Source: Amycolatopsis methanolica 239 (lineage in GTDB: Bacteria > Actinomycetota > Actinomycetes > Mycobacteriales > Pseudonocardiaceae). From it: a stretch of DNA of 64,000 nucleotides. Within the stretch, counting starts at the first letter, position 1, and every line of letters begins with the position of its first letter. A model generated the notes under the pieces. The model worked only from the letters and a program-made list of their open reading frames with translations. It did not search any database and was not told where the DNA came from. Positions 1 to 7,565 of this stretch are shown here, piece after piece. Both the position numbers and the translations under genes were made by a program. Location: assembly GCF_000739085.1 (NCBI RefSeq), contig NZ_CP009110.1, positions 4,836,001 through 4,900,000 of the forward strand, read 5' to 3'.

Positions 1-777
1 GGGGACCCCACGGACCTGCGCAGCTGGCGCATCGGAGTCCTGCGCGAACCCGAAAGCCGTGGCGGATCGGCACACGTGCACGAGAAGCTGTCCGTCGGCG
101 ACCAGATCCTCTGCCGCGGCCCCCGCAACAACTTCGCGCTAACCGAGGCCGAGCGGTACCTGTTCATCGCCGGCGGCATCGGCATCACCCCGATCCTGCC
201 GATGATCCGGCAGTGCGAGGCAGCGGGGAAGCCGTGGAACCTGTTCTACGGGGGCCGGGAAGAAGCGTCCATGGCATTCCGGGCGGAACTCACCCCGTAC
301 GGCGACCGCGTCACCTACTGGCCGCAAAACGTCCACGGCCACCTCGACCTCCCCACGATCCTCGGCACACCCCAGGCCGGCACCGCCGTCTACTGCTGCG
401 GCCCCGGCGGCCTGCTCGACGCCGTGGAACAACGGTGCGAGGCATGGCCCGACGGCGCACTGCACCTGGAACGCTTCCGCCCGAAGGACGGCGCACTCGA
501 GGGCGAGAACACCGAATTCGAGGTCGTCCTGGACTACTCCGGCATCACGCTCACCGTCGCGCCGGACCAATCCATCGTCGACGCTGTCGAAGCCGCGGGC
601 GTGCACATCCCCACCTCCTGCCGGGAAGGGACATGCGGCACCTGCGAAACCGTGGTGCTGGAAGGCGAACCGGACCACCGGGACTCCTACCTGACACCCC
701 AGGAGAAGGAGTCCGGCGAAGTCATCATGCCGTGCTGCTCCCGGTCCTGCTCCAAGACCCTGATCCTGGACCTGTGA
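1..777 (+). CDS. PDR/VanB-type 2Fe-2S ferredoxin-flavin oxidoreductase, 5'-truncated by window edge
   Basis: The reading frame is open from base 1 and ends with TGA at 775-777, so the N-terminal flavin-binding part lies outside the window. What remains (258 residues) has a nucleotide-binding motif GGIGITP, a CCGPGG motif typical of ferredoxin-NAD(P) reductase folds, and a C-terminal plant-type 2Fe-2S domain with the cysteine pattern CREGTCGTC followed about 30 residues later by a fourth Cys in MPCC. This order (flavin, NAD, ferredoxin) is that of phthalate dioxygenase reductase and vanillate demethylase reductase (class IA), which pass electrons from NADH to a Rieske oxygenase. The partner oxygenase would be upstream, outside the window, so the substrate is unknown. 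An internal GTG at 76 exists but is not the start, because conserved sequence continues upstream of it. Confidence 0.9.
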   Translation, partial: GDPTDLRSWRIGVLREPESRGGSAHVHEKLSVGDQILCRGPRNNFALTEAERYLFIAGGIGITPILPMIRQCEAAGKPWNLFYGGREEASMAFRAELTPYGDRVTYWPQNVHGHLDLPTILGTPQAGTAVYCCGPGGLLDAVEQRCEAWPDGALHLERFRPKDGALEGENTEFEVVLDYSGITLTVAPDQSIVDAVEAAGVHIPTSCREGTCGTCETVVLEGEPDHRDSYLTPQEKESGEVIMPCCSRSCSKTLILDL

Positions 778-1132
778 ACTTCACCATCGACATCGCGTCC
801 GCCCTGACCGGGGGGTGGTCAGCGGTGCCTCCCCCCGTCGAACCGAGCCAAACCCGCATCTCGATCGCCGGCGAGCGCTTGGAGAATCATGCGGCTCCTC
901 GGTCGGCACGCCGCAGCCGCAGGACCGGAGCGATCAGCCGTCCGGACCGAGTCCCTCATCTGTGGCCCGTATCCAAGCGATGTTTCGCGGTGGTGCTTCA
1001 GGTGCGAGCAGGTGAACGTGCAACGTGACGAGGGATCGACGCAGGACGGCTGAAACCTGCCTGCACACCGCGGCTACCAACGAACGCCGCCGCCCGACGC
1101 AAATGTCTGGCGCCACAGTCACCAACGCGCGC
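778..1132. other. Intergenic stretch without recognised gene
   Basis: Between the reductase stop and the left inverted repeat of the IS remnant I find no frame with family resemblance on either strand. Short open frames here have no ribosome binding site and no recognisable motifs. No clear terminator hairpin was found. Confidence 0.5.
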
Positions 1133-2001
1133 TAAGAGCGTGTCTCATTTGGCGAGTTTCTTGTAGCGGGTGATGGCGGCGCCGAGGGTGAGGAAGGCCA
1201 GGAAGTGGCTGGGTTTGTGTTCGTGGCGGGTAGTCAAGCGCCGGTAGCCGGTCGGCCAGGCGATCGTCCGTTCGATGACCCACCGGTGTTTGCCGGGCTT
1301 GTTGCCGGATTCGATGCCCTTTGCGGGCGATGCGCGGGATGATCCCGTGCCGGCGGAGCCAGTCGCGCAGCGCGGGAATGTCGTAGGCCTTGTCCGCGTG
1401 CGGCTTGATCGGTTTCCGTCGCCGGGGTCCGCGCCGGGAGCGGATCGCCGGCAGCGCGTTGACCAGGGGCTTGAGCGCGTAGCTGTCGTGGGTGTTAGCC
1501 GCGGAGATACCGACAGTCAGGGGTAGGCCGGCTCGGTCGGACAGAGCGTAGATCTTCGAGCCGGGTTTGCCGCGGTCGACCGGGCTCGGGCCGGTCCGTT
1601 CGCCCCCTTTTTCGCCCTGACGGATGCTCCGTCCAGGACTGCGCGCGACCAATCGATCATGCCTTTGCCGCCCAGCTCGTCCAGCACTGCCCCGTGCAGC
1701 TGCCACCACAGCCCGGCCTCGCCACTCGGTGAACCGGCGATGCACCGTCGGTACGGTGACCCGAAGCTGGGCGGCAGATGACGCCAGGCACACCCGCTGG
1801 TCAGCACAAACACGATTGCGGTGAACACCACCCGATCGTCCACCCGTGACATTCCACCACCTTGTGGACGCGTCTTGCCCGGTGGAATGAGCTGCTTAAC
1901 CAGCGCCCACAACTCGTCGGGCACCAGCCCCCGCGACAACTCGTCCAGCACGCCATGATCTTGCCCGCGCACCCCCTTGATCCAAGTGAGACACCCTCTT
2001 A
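1133..2001 (-). mobile_element. IS5-family insertion sequence remnant with terminal inverted repeats
   Basis: The ends are imperfect inverted repeats: 1133-1152 starts taagagcgtgtctcatttgg, and the reverse complement of 1982-2001 reads taagagggtgtctcacttgg, 18 of 20 matches. Both ends finish with TA, so a TA duplication is possible, but nothing longer is duplicated outside. The 869-bp length fits a small IS5 (IS427/IS1112-like) element with one transposase. The transposase frame is broken at four places (separate entry), so the element should not move by itself. It lies just outside the left end of the AICE, on the chromosomal side. Confidence 0.85.
1145..1951 (-). pseudogene. IS5-family transposase, broken by four indels
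   Basis: Read from a GTG near 1951, the product begins VLDELSRGLVPDELWALVKQ and reaches GCAWRHLPPSFG. It must then change frame to continue VTVPTVHRRFTEWR, change back for EAGLWWQLHGAVLDELGGKG, change again for ERTGPSPVDRGKPGSK, and a last time for IESGNKPGKHRWVIERTIAWL, ending RYKKLAK at a TGA at 1145-1147. The sites look like a missing G after TTCGGG (near 1758), two missing bases near 1718, a missing G in a G-run near 1607 and an extra C near 1325. IS5 elements may use one programmed frameshift; four separate indels of both signs instead mean decay. The DDE-type segments around GPSPVDRGKPGSK and RWVIERTIAWL are still readable. Confidence 0.85.
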
Positions 2002-2102
2002 GGCGACCCCATTTGCCGCCAGAAGCATGATCCACTCCAGAATCGCTCCTTGACACCCCTGTTGATCTTGAAATCGACAAGGCCGAGCGAACGTGAAGGA
2101 AA

Positions 2103-2202
2103 CACGAAAAAGCCCGCCGACCTGGGCTTCCACCCAGAGCCAGCGGGCTCATCCAGACCGTCGGGCTGACAGGATTTGAACCTGCGACCCCTTGACCCCC
2201 AG
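2103..2202 (-). repeat. Left attachment repeat of the AICE (tRNA-Pro 3' half plus terminator copy)
   Basis: Bases 2154-2202 are identical over 49 bp to 13639-13687. Bases 2111-2150 match 13596-13635 with one difference, and the flanking A-rich block is also similar. The repeat holds the 3' half of a tRNA-Pro(GGG) gene on the minus strand (2161-2202, 42 nt, up to the anticodon loop) and the tRNA terminator hairpin (2111-2149) followed on the minus strand by a T-run. Upstream of 2202 the tRNA sequence stops abruptly, so this copy is not a working tRNA. Together with the right copy it marks the site-specific integration boundaries. Confidence 0.92.
2161..2202 (-). pseudogene. Truncated tRNA-Pro(GGG), 3' half only
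   Basis: This contains the anticodon-loop part, the variable loop, the T arm and the acceptor 3' strand of the tRNA found complete at 13646-13719. The D arm and 5' acceptor strand are absent. It was produced by integration of the AICE into the tRNA gene; the element end at the other side rebuilds the full gene. Confidence 0.9.
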
Positions 2203-2298
2203 GACGTTGGAGTAGTTGTTTTCGCAGGTCAAGCTCCATTAGGTCGGGTGGCGTGCAGTTCGTCGAACTGCATGTTGTCCGGCCGCGCGCAGGTCGTG

Positions 2299-2317
2299 TG
2301 GTCCCAAGCTGGTCCCA
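2299..2317 (+). repeat. Arm-like repeat, left copy
   Basis: The sequence tggtcccaagctggtccca holds two tandem tggtccca octamers and is identical to 13526-13544 at the other end of the element, in the same orientation. A perfect 19-mer near both att sites, inside the element, is what integrase arm-type binding sites look like. The function is inferred from position only. Confidence 0.6.
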
Positions 2318-2360
2318 ACGCGCGGCCGCCCTCGCTGGCCTTCGGGACCAACCAGGCGGC

Positions 2361-2551
2361 ACCATCCCCGCGATCCACAGCCGCCCACAGCCGGGGCGGG
2401 TGCTGTCAACCCTGTAACCGATCACGCCCAACCGGCGACGTACGTCTCGTGACTGTGCGTGCACAAGCCGACCGCCGCGGGCGTGATCGGCGCGAAGCGG
2501 GGTTGACAGCACCCGCCCCGGCTTTGATCATCCGGCGATCGCGGGGATGGT
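2361..2551. repeat. Large imperfect inverted repeat, candidate origin or transfer locus
   Basis: Left arm 2361-2427 and right arm 2481-2551 pair in three blocks: accatccccgcgatc with its complement at 2537-2551, a core of about 22 bp (gccggggcgggtgctgtcaa, 2390-2409) with its complement at 2503-2522, and gatcacgc with gcgtgatc. The centre (2428-2480) is unpaired. Its size and position beside the att site and outside any gene suggest a cis-acting locus: a lagging-strand origin, a clt/transfer site, or an operator region. Confidence 0.6.
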
Positions 2552-2756
2552 CCGCACTCCGGCAGCCGCCGACGTTCGAGGCTCTGGACGTCACTCATGC
2601 GCCCTCCCCTACCCCGCGCGCGCCGGCCGACGGCGTTAAGCGCGGCCGTGCAGAGCGGAGCGGCCCGGCTCGGCCGCGCGCCAGTTCGGCTCGCGCGCCC
2701 GCCCGGCAGGGCGGCTTGAAGACGTAAAGAAAGTTCTCACGCTATTGGAGTGACTA

Positions 2757-4928
2757 ATGAGCGACGGTCATCGCAATCTTTTCAGTGACGATCCGATCGA
2801 GGGGACAGACGCTGCACCCGACCGGTTGAGCAGAACTGAATTTGCCTCACATTTAGTCAAGCTGCTTCAGCTCGTCAGGAAGCAAAGCGATTCGAGCGTT
2901 GCCGCACTGATAGGGCCGTGGGGAGCAGGCAAGTCTAGCGTACTAAATTTGGCGACTCGCATTCTTGCTACTGCAGACAACGGCTGGACGCCCGTCGATT
3001 TCAATCCGTGGAATTACAGCGACTCTGAGTCGATGATAGCTGGCTTTTTCTCAGAAATACGAAATGCACTTCCTTCTGGAGACAAATGGAATACCACAAG
3101 AGAGAAGATAGGAAATTTCGGCCGCTCGATCAGCCCCTTAGGAAAGATTGCGGCTGTGGTGGGCTTCGATGCCAGTACTGTCGTAGATAAGGTCTCTGAA
3201 TGGGTTGCCGGAGACAATAGTTCATCGAAGACGAGAGAGCGAGCATCTGACGCTCTCCGGGAGTACGCCAAGCCAATCCTCGTAATTCTCGATGACCTTG
3301 ACAGATTGACGCCTAGTGAGCTTCTTCTAGTGTTCAAGTTGGTTCGCAATGTCGGGCGCTTGCCGAATCTATATTATATACTTTCGTATGACGAGCAGTC
3401 GTTACTAGATCTACTCAAGCGCACGGAGGTAGTGCGCGGTAACGAGGAGCGAGCGCGGCGATACCTTGAGAAGATGGTGCAGGTGCGCATTGATCTACCT
3501 CCACTACGTGAACGACAATCGGAGGAATTGATCAACCTGGCATTCGACCAAGTGCTAAACAACAACAATATCGAGTTATCTAAAGCGCAGTTTTCTCGGA
3601 TCAATGCCGCTTATGGTCTACTTCTGCAATCTGATCTCAGCACACCGCGGGCAATTACGCGCTTTTTTGCGCAGCTGGATGCCTTTTCGGAACTCGTTCA
3701 CGGTGAGGTAGATTACGTAGACTTCCTTTTGCTCTCGTATGTCCGGACAGCTTACCCTAGTCTTTATCGACTGCTATCGGAGAACAAAGACGAACTTGCC
3801 GCTGTGCCTAGGTCTTCTCAGGTTGAAAAACATGAAGACCGATACGACCGTTGGGCAACTCGCTTACGTCAATGTGGGGTTAGCAAGGACCAAATCGAAC
3901 CCTTCATGCGGTTTCTAGGTATGCTATTTCTTCCTATTAGGGCTGCTTGCGAGCGGGTAGAGTACAGCTCCGCTTGGCTGACCGACATCGGCCGACAGAG
4001 AGGGGTTGGGCACCCCGACTACTTTGATCGATATTTTGCATTTGGAGTGCCCGCTGAAGATATAAGTGACCGCCAAGTCGTGAGCGCACTGTCTCAAATT
4101 TCCTTAGGCATCGAAAAGTCCACCGCCATAGAATCTATGAGGGTGAAGTTGCTGGCGGACTGTCATCCGGTGCTTCGGAAGATTCAGAATCAAATAGCGC
4201 GTGGCGGCGTCGATCCAGTTCCTGTCCTGCGTTTCTTGCAAGACCTTTACTTTGACGTGCAGGAGTCTGCCCGAATGCATCTATTCTCGAGCCCACGCAG
4301 GGCGATGGAGCACGTGGCATTTGATCTTTTGCGCGAGGTTGGTGTCGGCTCAATGGAGGGAACTGTTCTTGAATTGTCGGCGTCAGATCCGGGTATCTGC
4401 TTGATCTCGAACGCCTATGTCCACTATGTGCGCCGCGGGAGTGAGCCCGGCAAGGAGGGCTCCGAAGAGCGTGGGAATTATGAAAGATGGAAGCTTGCTT
4501 ACGCTCAGGGTGTACTAACAGCGATTAAGGACAAGCTTTCGAGCCTTAAGAACACTCCTATTGGAGACATTTCAACTGAAATTCGAGAGTTATTCTGGGT
4601 TTGGAATTTTATCGAGCCAGAAACGGTCAAGCTTTGGTTGCAGCTGCAATTCGACGAGGATAGATGGAAACTTCTAGATTTTATTTGCTCGTATGTTCCT
4701 GTTCACGAAGACCCTAACGAGGAGTGCGAGTATCTCGGCGATATTAGTGCCGGTCTTATCGATCAATTGATAGGGCTCGACTATGTCTTCTCTAAACTAG
4801 ACGTCGCACTTGAAGAAGTTGACCCCTTCATCAAGGACCCGTGGACCCGTGTCCCCGTTGAAAGCCTTGAGCACTACGTTCTTGGTTCACTCCGCGCGAT
4901 GAGAGACGAACGGGAAGCGTCTAGCTGA
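2757..4928 (+). CDS. KAP-family P-loop NTPase, AICE cargo
   Basis: This 723-residue protein has a KAP NTPase core. Walker A GPWGAGKS is at about residues 53-60, the KAP-typical aromatic motif FNPWNYS at about 82-88, and Walker B ILVILDDLDRL at about 174-184, followed by a sensor-like LYYILSYD. The start ATG at 2757 follows ttggag with normal spacing. KAP NTPases are often membrane-linked; only a weak hydrophobic patch (about 128-137) is visible here, so it may be cytosolic or peripheral. The family includes PifA of plasmid F, which blocks phage growth, and related genes occur in mobile elements. Base composition is much poorer in GC than its neighbours, with many TTA, ATA and AGA codons, a strong sign of recent acquisition. 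A role in phage or plasmid defence is inferred from family and location. Confidence 0.8.
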   Translation: MSDGHRNLFSDDPIEGTDAAPDRLSRTEFASHLVKLLQLVRKQSDSSVAALIGPWGAGKSSVLNLATRILATADNGWTPVDFNPWNYSDSESMIAGFFSEIRNALPSGDKWNTTREKIGNFGRSISPLGKIAAVVGFDASTVVDKVSEWVAGDNSSSKTRERASDALREYAKPILVILDDLDRLTPSELLLVFKLVRNVGRLPNLYYILSYDEQSLLDLLKRTEVVRGNEERARRYLEKMVQVRIDLPPLRERQSEELINLAFDQVLNNNNIELSKAQFSRINAAYGLLLQSDLSTPRAITRFFAQLDAFSELVHGEVDYVDFLLLSYVRTAYPSLYRLLSENKDELAAVPRSSQVEKHEDRYDRWATRLRQCGVSKDQIEPFMRFLGMLFLPIRAACERVEYSSAWLTDIGRQRGVGHPDYFDRYFAFGVPAEDISDRQVVSALSQISLGIEKSTAIESMRVKLLADCHPVLRKIQNQIARGGVDPVPVLRFLQDLYFDVQESARMHLFSSPRRAMEHVAFDLLREVGVGSMEGTVLELSASDPGICLISNAYVHYVRRGSEPGKEGSEERGNYERWKLAYAQGVLTAIKDKLSSLKNTPIGDISTEIRELFWVWNFIEPETVKLWLQLQFDEDRWKLLDFICSYVPVHEDPNEECEYLGDISAGLIDQLIGLDYVFSKLDVALEEVDPFIKDPWTRVPVESLEHYVLGSLRAMRDEREASS

Positions 4929-4941
4929 CCCGGCCTTATGT

Positions 4942-5184
4942 CTAGGTTTGGACTTCATCTAAGCGTTCGATGATATCGACCACTGTCGCTTGTAGAACTT
5001 TAGCCACCTGTCGAACTTCAATGAGGTCTAATCTCCGTTCTCCTGATTCATATTTGCTTACGAATGACTGCGGCACACCGAGGTGCTCTGCTACCTGCAC
5101 TTGCGTGAGCCCAGCCTCCTTGCGCAACTCCCGCAGGATGCGGCAGAGCTCCCGGTACTCGGCCGAGTAGATCGACTTCTCCAC
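4942..5184 (-). CDS. XRE-family helix-turn-helix regulator
   Basis: The 80-residue protein is essentially one HTH_3 domain: LRKEAGLTQVQVAEHLGVPQ gives helices 2-3 and FVSKYESGERRLDLIEVRQV the rest. It lies tail to tail with the KAP gene, 13 bases apart, and shares its low GC, so the two were probably acquired together. Its start (GTG at 5182-5184) faces the GntR gene across a short region holding an inverted repeat (5210-5232) that it could bind. It probably represses itself and possibly the divergent gene. Confidence 0.8.
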   Translation of the reverse strand: MEKSIYSAEYRELCRILRELRKEAGLTQVQVAEHLGVPQSFVSKYESGERRLDLIEVRQVAKVLQATVVDIIERLDEVQT

Positions 5185-5209
5185 CTGTCAAGGCGACCGG
5201 AGAGCCAGC

Positions 5210-5232
5210 GAGTATCCCAACTTCGGATACTC
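5210..5232. promoter_or_regulatory. Inverted repeat between divergent XRE and GntR genes
   Basis: GAGTATCC (5210-5217) and GGATACTC (5225-5232) are perfect 8-bp arms separated by 7 bases. The repeat lies in the 129-bp region between the start of the XRE gene (minus) and the GntR gene (plus), so it is a likely operator for one of these regulators. Confidence 0.6.
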
Positions 5233-5313
5233 TGGTCACGTGTCCCGGCGCGATCAGCAGCACTGCTACGCGGCGAGGCGCACGACCGGTATCGCCGAGA
5301 GGCAGGAGGGAGC

Positions 5314-5613
5314 ATGAGCGATGACCCCGACGGCAGCCGTGCTGTCGACGAACGCATCGTCTTCGATCCGGACAGCAATCCGGACAAGTACATCTACGAG
5401 CATCTGGCCGATCACCTGGCCAGGCTCATCGCTGCGGGCCAACTGAAGCCCAATACGCCGTTGCCGGCCGAACGGCGGCTGGCCGCTGAGTACGGCGTGG
5501 CGCTGGGCACGGCTCGTCACGCGACCAGCATCCTGCGGGACCTGGGCTTGGTCGTGACCGTCCGCTCTAAGGGCACCTTCGTTCGCGGGCCTCGTGCGTC
5601 CGCTGAATCTTGA
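5314..5613 (+). CDS. Short GntR-family winged-helix regulator
   Basis: The start ATG at 5314 follows the strong ribosome binding site aggaggg. The 99-residue product is almost only a GntR winged helix: KYIYEHLADHLARLIAAGQL, then PLPAERRLAAEYGVALGTAR and the wing LVVTVRSKGTFVRG. No effector-binding domain is present. Full-length GntR regulators such as KorSA of pSAM2 control AICE transfer and replication; this single-domain form probably has a similar role in keeping the element silent. It is followed 15 bases later by the HD-domain gene, so the two are probably co-transcribed. An open frame extends further upstream but lacks family resemblance there. Confidence 0.85.
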   Translation: MSDDPDGSRAVDERIVFDPDSNPDKYIYEHLADHLARLIAAGQLKPNTPLPAERRLAAEYGVALGTARHATSILRDLGLVVTVRSKGTFVRGPRASAES

Positions 5614-5628
5614 CGTTACGGTGGGCGG

Positions 5629-6207
5629 ATGTCGCTGATTTCGTGGGCATACGACCTCTCTGAGGCCAAGCTGCGTGACGCACTGCCTCGACGATGGGCC
5701 CACGTGCAGGGCGTAGCCCGGCAGGCGCGCACCCTCGCGCCGATCGCCGGATCGGACGCTGAACTGCTCGAAGCCGCGGCCATCCTTCACGACATCGGGT
5801 ATGCCCCCGATCTGGTCGACACCGGCTTTCATCCCATCGACGGCGCTACCTACCTCGCCAAGGTCGATGCCCCCGAACGGCTCGTGCACCTCGTCGCACA
5901 CCACTCCTACGCCGTCTACGAAGCCGAACTGCGGGGGCTGACCGAAGAACTGGCCGACTTCCACGACGAACGCGGCTCGATCCGCGACGCGCTCTGGTAC
6001 TGCGACCTCACCACCTCGCCGGACGGCGAGACCGTCGACGCCGAAGACCGCATCGCGGAGATCAAGCGGCGCTACGGCCCTGACCATCTCGTGACTCGGT
6101 TCATCATCGGTGCCACTCCTGAGCTGCTGGCAGCCGTCGAGCGCACGAAGGGCCGTCTCTCCGCCGTCTCGGCGGCTAACCCAAATGGACGTCCTCAGGG
6201 TGCTTGA
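5629..6207 (+). CDS. HD-domain phosphohydrolase-like protein
   Basis: The 192-residue protein shows the HD superfamily metal motif: H in RRWAHVQGVARQA, HD in AAILHDIGYAPDL, further histidines in LVAHHSYAVYEA and a D in DALWYCDLTTSP. Such proteins hydrolyse phosphoesters, often of nucleotides; the substrate cannot be told from sequence. It follows the GntR gene directly. Its 3' end overlaps the convergent Nudix gene by 32 bases (6176-6207). A nucleotide-cleaning pair of HD and Nudix proteins within one mobile element is notable. Confidence 0.8.
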   Translation: MSLISWAYDLSEAKLRDALPRRWAHVQGVARQARTLAPIAGSDAELLEAAAILHDIGYAPDLVDTGFHPIDGATYLAKVDAPERLVHLVAHHSYAVYEAELRGLTEELADFHDERGSIRDALWYCDLTTSPDGETVDAEDRIAEIKRRYGPDHLVTRFIIGATPELLAAVERTKGRLSAVSAANPNGRPQGA

Positions 6208-6646
6208 TCGCGTGATCGATGCGCAGCTGCATCGAGGGGTGGATGTCCAGCTCGTCCAGGCGCTCCGGGGCGACCCAGTGCACCTGCCGTGACTCCGAGC
6301 TGGGCCGCAGCGACCCTGCGAGCGGGCGGGCGTGGAAGCAGATCGAGAACTCCTGGCGCACCTCGCCATCGTCGTAGGCGATGACGTGCTTGGGGTCGGA
6401 GTAGATGCCGCTGATCCCGGTGACCTCGACCGTCAGCCCGGTTTCCTCCTCGACCTCGCGCCGGACGGCGTCCACCACCGATTCGCCGAGGTCCTGGGCT
6501 CCGCCGGGGAGCGCCCAGAGGCCATTGTCGGTGCGCTCGATCATCAGGATGTCGCCGGCCTCGTTGCGCACCACAGCGGCGACCGCGGGCACGATGCTGT
6601 TGGCGGCCGGGGCGTCGGGGTCGTCGTAGTAGTCCTTTTTCGGCAC
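6176..6646 (-). CDS. Nudix hydrolase, similar in role to pSAM2 immunity factor Pif
   Basis: The Nudix box GGAQDLGESVVDAVRREV continues with EEETGL and matches the GX5EX7REUXEEXGU consensus. The start is taken as GTG at 6644-6646, five bases after the stop of the upstream XRE gene, giving 156 residues beginning VPKKDYYDDPDAP. Nudix enzymes hydrolyse nucleoside diphosphate derivatives. In pSAM2 the Pif protein, which stops redundant transfer between cells that already carry the element, contains a Nudix motif. The same kind of gene next to AICE regulators suggests an immunity or donor/recipient recognition role here (inference). It is transcribed with the XRE gene upstream. Confidence 0.85.
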   Translation of the reverse strand: MPKKDYYDDPDAPAANSIVPAVAAVVRNEAGDILMIERTDNGLWALPGGAQDLGESVVDAVRREVEEETGLTVEVTGISGIYSDPKHVIAYDDGEVRQEFSICFHARPLAGSLRPSSESRQVHWVAPERLDELDIHPSMQLRIDHAIKHPEDVHLG

Positions 6647-6651
6647 GAGCC

Positions 6652-7401
6652 TCAGTCCTCCCACTTGTGCGGTTGAGCGTGCTCCCACACGGCGGTGAAG
6701 CTGTCCGCGTAGGTGGTGAAGAGGTCGCCCGCCGACAACCGCCGCAGGTGTAGCGCGGGGGCGTGGGCGGCCATCTTGCCGTAGACGTGCGGGTTGACGA
6801 TCATCTCGTCGTCGAAGCGGAAGATGCTGTTGTACAGCACCGTTCCGTGCGTCCGGATCTCGATTCCGGGTACGCCGTCGAGCTTGCGGAAGTAGGCCAG
6901 AGCGTGGTCGATCTTCGCGGAGATCGTGTGCGGTCCGATGCCCTCGTCGGTGCTGCGCTGGATCACCGCCGGGGCGTCCCGGTCGCCGAACAGCAGCCGG
7001 ATTCGCGCCCCTGCCTCGGCCTTGCTCCGCAGCAGCTCCAGCAGGCCGGGCTTCTCGGTCATGAACATGCCGACGTAGACCAGCATGTCCACGTACGTCG
7101 TGGCCTGTGCCAGGAGCTTGTCCCAGAGGTCGGCCGGCACCGAGTTGCGGTGGGCGTAGACCTTCACGATTTCGGAGTTGCTGACCTCGCTCGCCTTGGC
7201 CTCGGACAGCGCGTCAGGCCATAGGTAGCTCTCACTCTCCTGCAAGATTGCGGCGATCTTGTGCCGCGACTTCGCATAGGGCGTGCGCCCCTTGGTGATC
7301 CAGCGCTCGACCGTCTTCGGGTCCACTGCGATACGCTCGGCGAGCTGGTCCGGGGTGAGACCCCGCGACAGCAGGGCGTCACGTAGACGCTCGTTGGTCA
7401 T
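6652..7401 (-). CDS. XRE regulator with C-terminal DUF5919-like domain
   Basis: The start is ATG at 7399-7401 behind gggaggg on the minus strand, giving 249 residues. The N-terminus is an XRE-type HTH (SRGLTPDQLAERIAVDPKTV, ERWITKGRTPYAKSRHKIA). The rest resembles the DUF5919 domain of AICE regulators, a phospholipase-D-like fold of unknown ligand, with segments LVYVGMFMTEKPGLLELL, RIRLLFGDRDAPAV and IFRFDDEMIVNPHVYG. It faces the SCO3933-type gene over a region full of AGGGACG repeats (7422-7510), very likely its operators. Its operon partner is the Nudix gene. Confidence 0.82.
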   Translation of the reverse strand: MTNERLRDALLSRGLTPDQLAERIAVDPKTVERWITKGRTPYAKSRHKIAAILQESESYLWPDALSEAKASEVSNSEIVKVYAHRNSVPADLWDKLLAQATTYVDMLVYVGMFMTEKPGLLELLRSKAEAGARIRLLFGDRDAPAVIQRSTDEGIGPHTISAKIDHALAYFRKLDGVPGIEIRTHGTVLYNSIFRFDDEMIVNPHVYGKMAAHAPALHLRRLSAGDLFTTYADSFTAVWEHAQPHKWED

Positions 7402-7421
7402 CGACCCTCCCCCAAGTACTC

Positions 7422-7510
7422 CTAGGGACGTCTTCACGCTACCAGAGACGTCCCTAGATGTCCCTCCGTGCGGTGAAGCCGTCCCTGTCCTCGGCGGCAT
7501 CGTCAGGGAC
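7422..7510. promoter_or_regulatory. Cluster of AGGGACG operator-like repeats in divergent promoter
   Basis: CTAGGGACGTC (7422-7432) and GACGTCCCTAG (7447-7457) form a perfect 11-bp inverted repeat. Further TGTCCCT, CGTCCCT and AGGGACG half sites lie near 7459-7465, 7480-7486 and 7504-7510. All sit between the divergent XRE-DUF5919 and SCO3933-type genes. Repeated half sites of one kind in a divergent promoter point to cooperative binding by an element-encoded repressor. Confidence 0.7.
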
Positions 7511-7565
7511 GCACCGAAGAGCGCTATGGAGCGGTGCGGAACTGATCACCCTTGGAGGACAGGTT

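Larger units (their letters stand above)
2203..2756. other. Non-coding left end of the AICE
   Basis: There is no convincing gene in these 554 bases. They contain one copy of the 19-bp arm-like repeat (2299-2317) and a large imperfect inverted repeat (2361-2551), both listed separately. The last 60 bases lead into the KAP gene with an A-rich leader and the ribosome binding site ttggag. Confidence 0.6.

Noticed and set aside
1145..1951. Programmed frameshift making an OrfAB transposase
   Set aside because: Four frame changes of mixed sign are needed, not one at a slippery site, so decay is the simpler reading.
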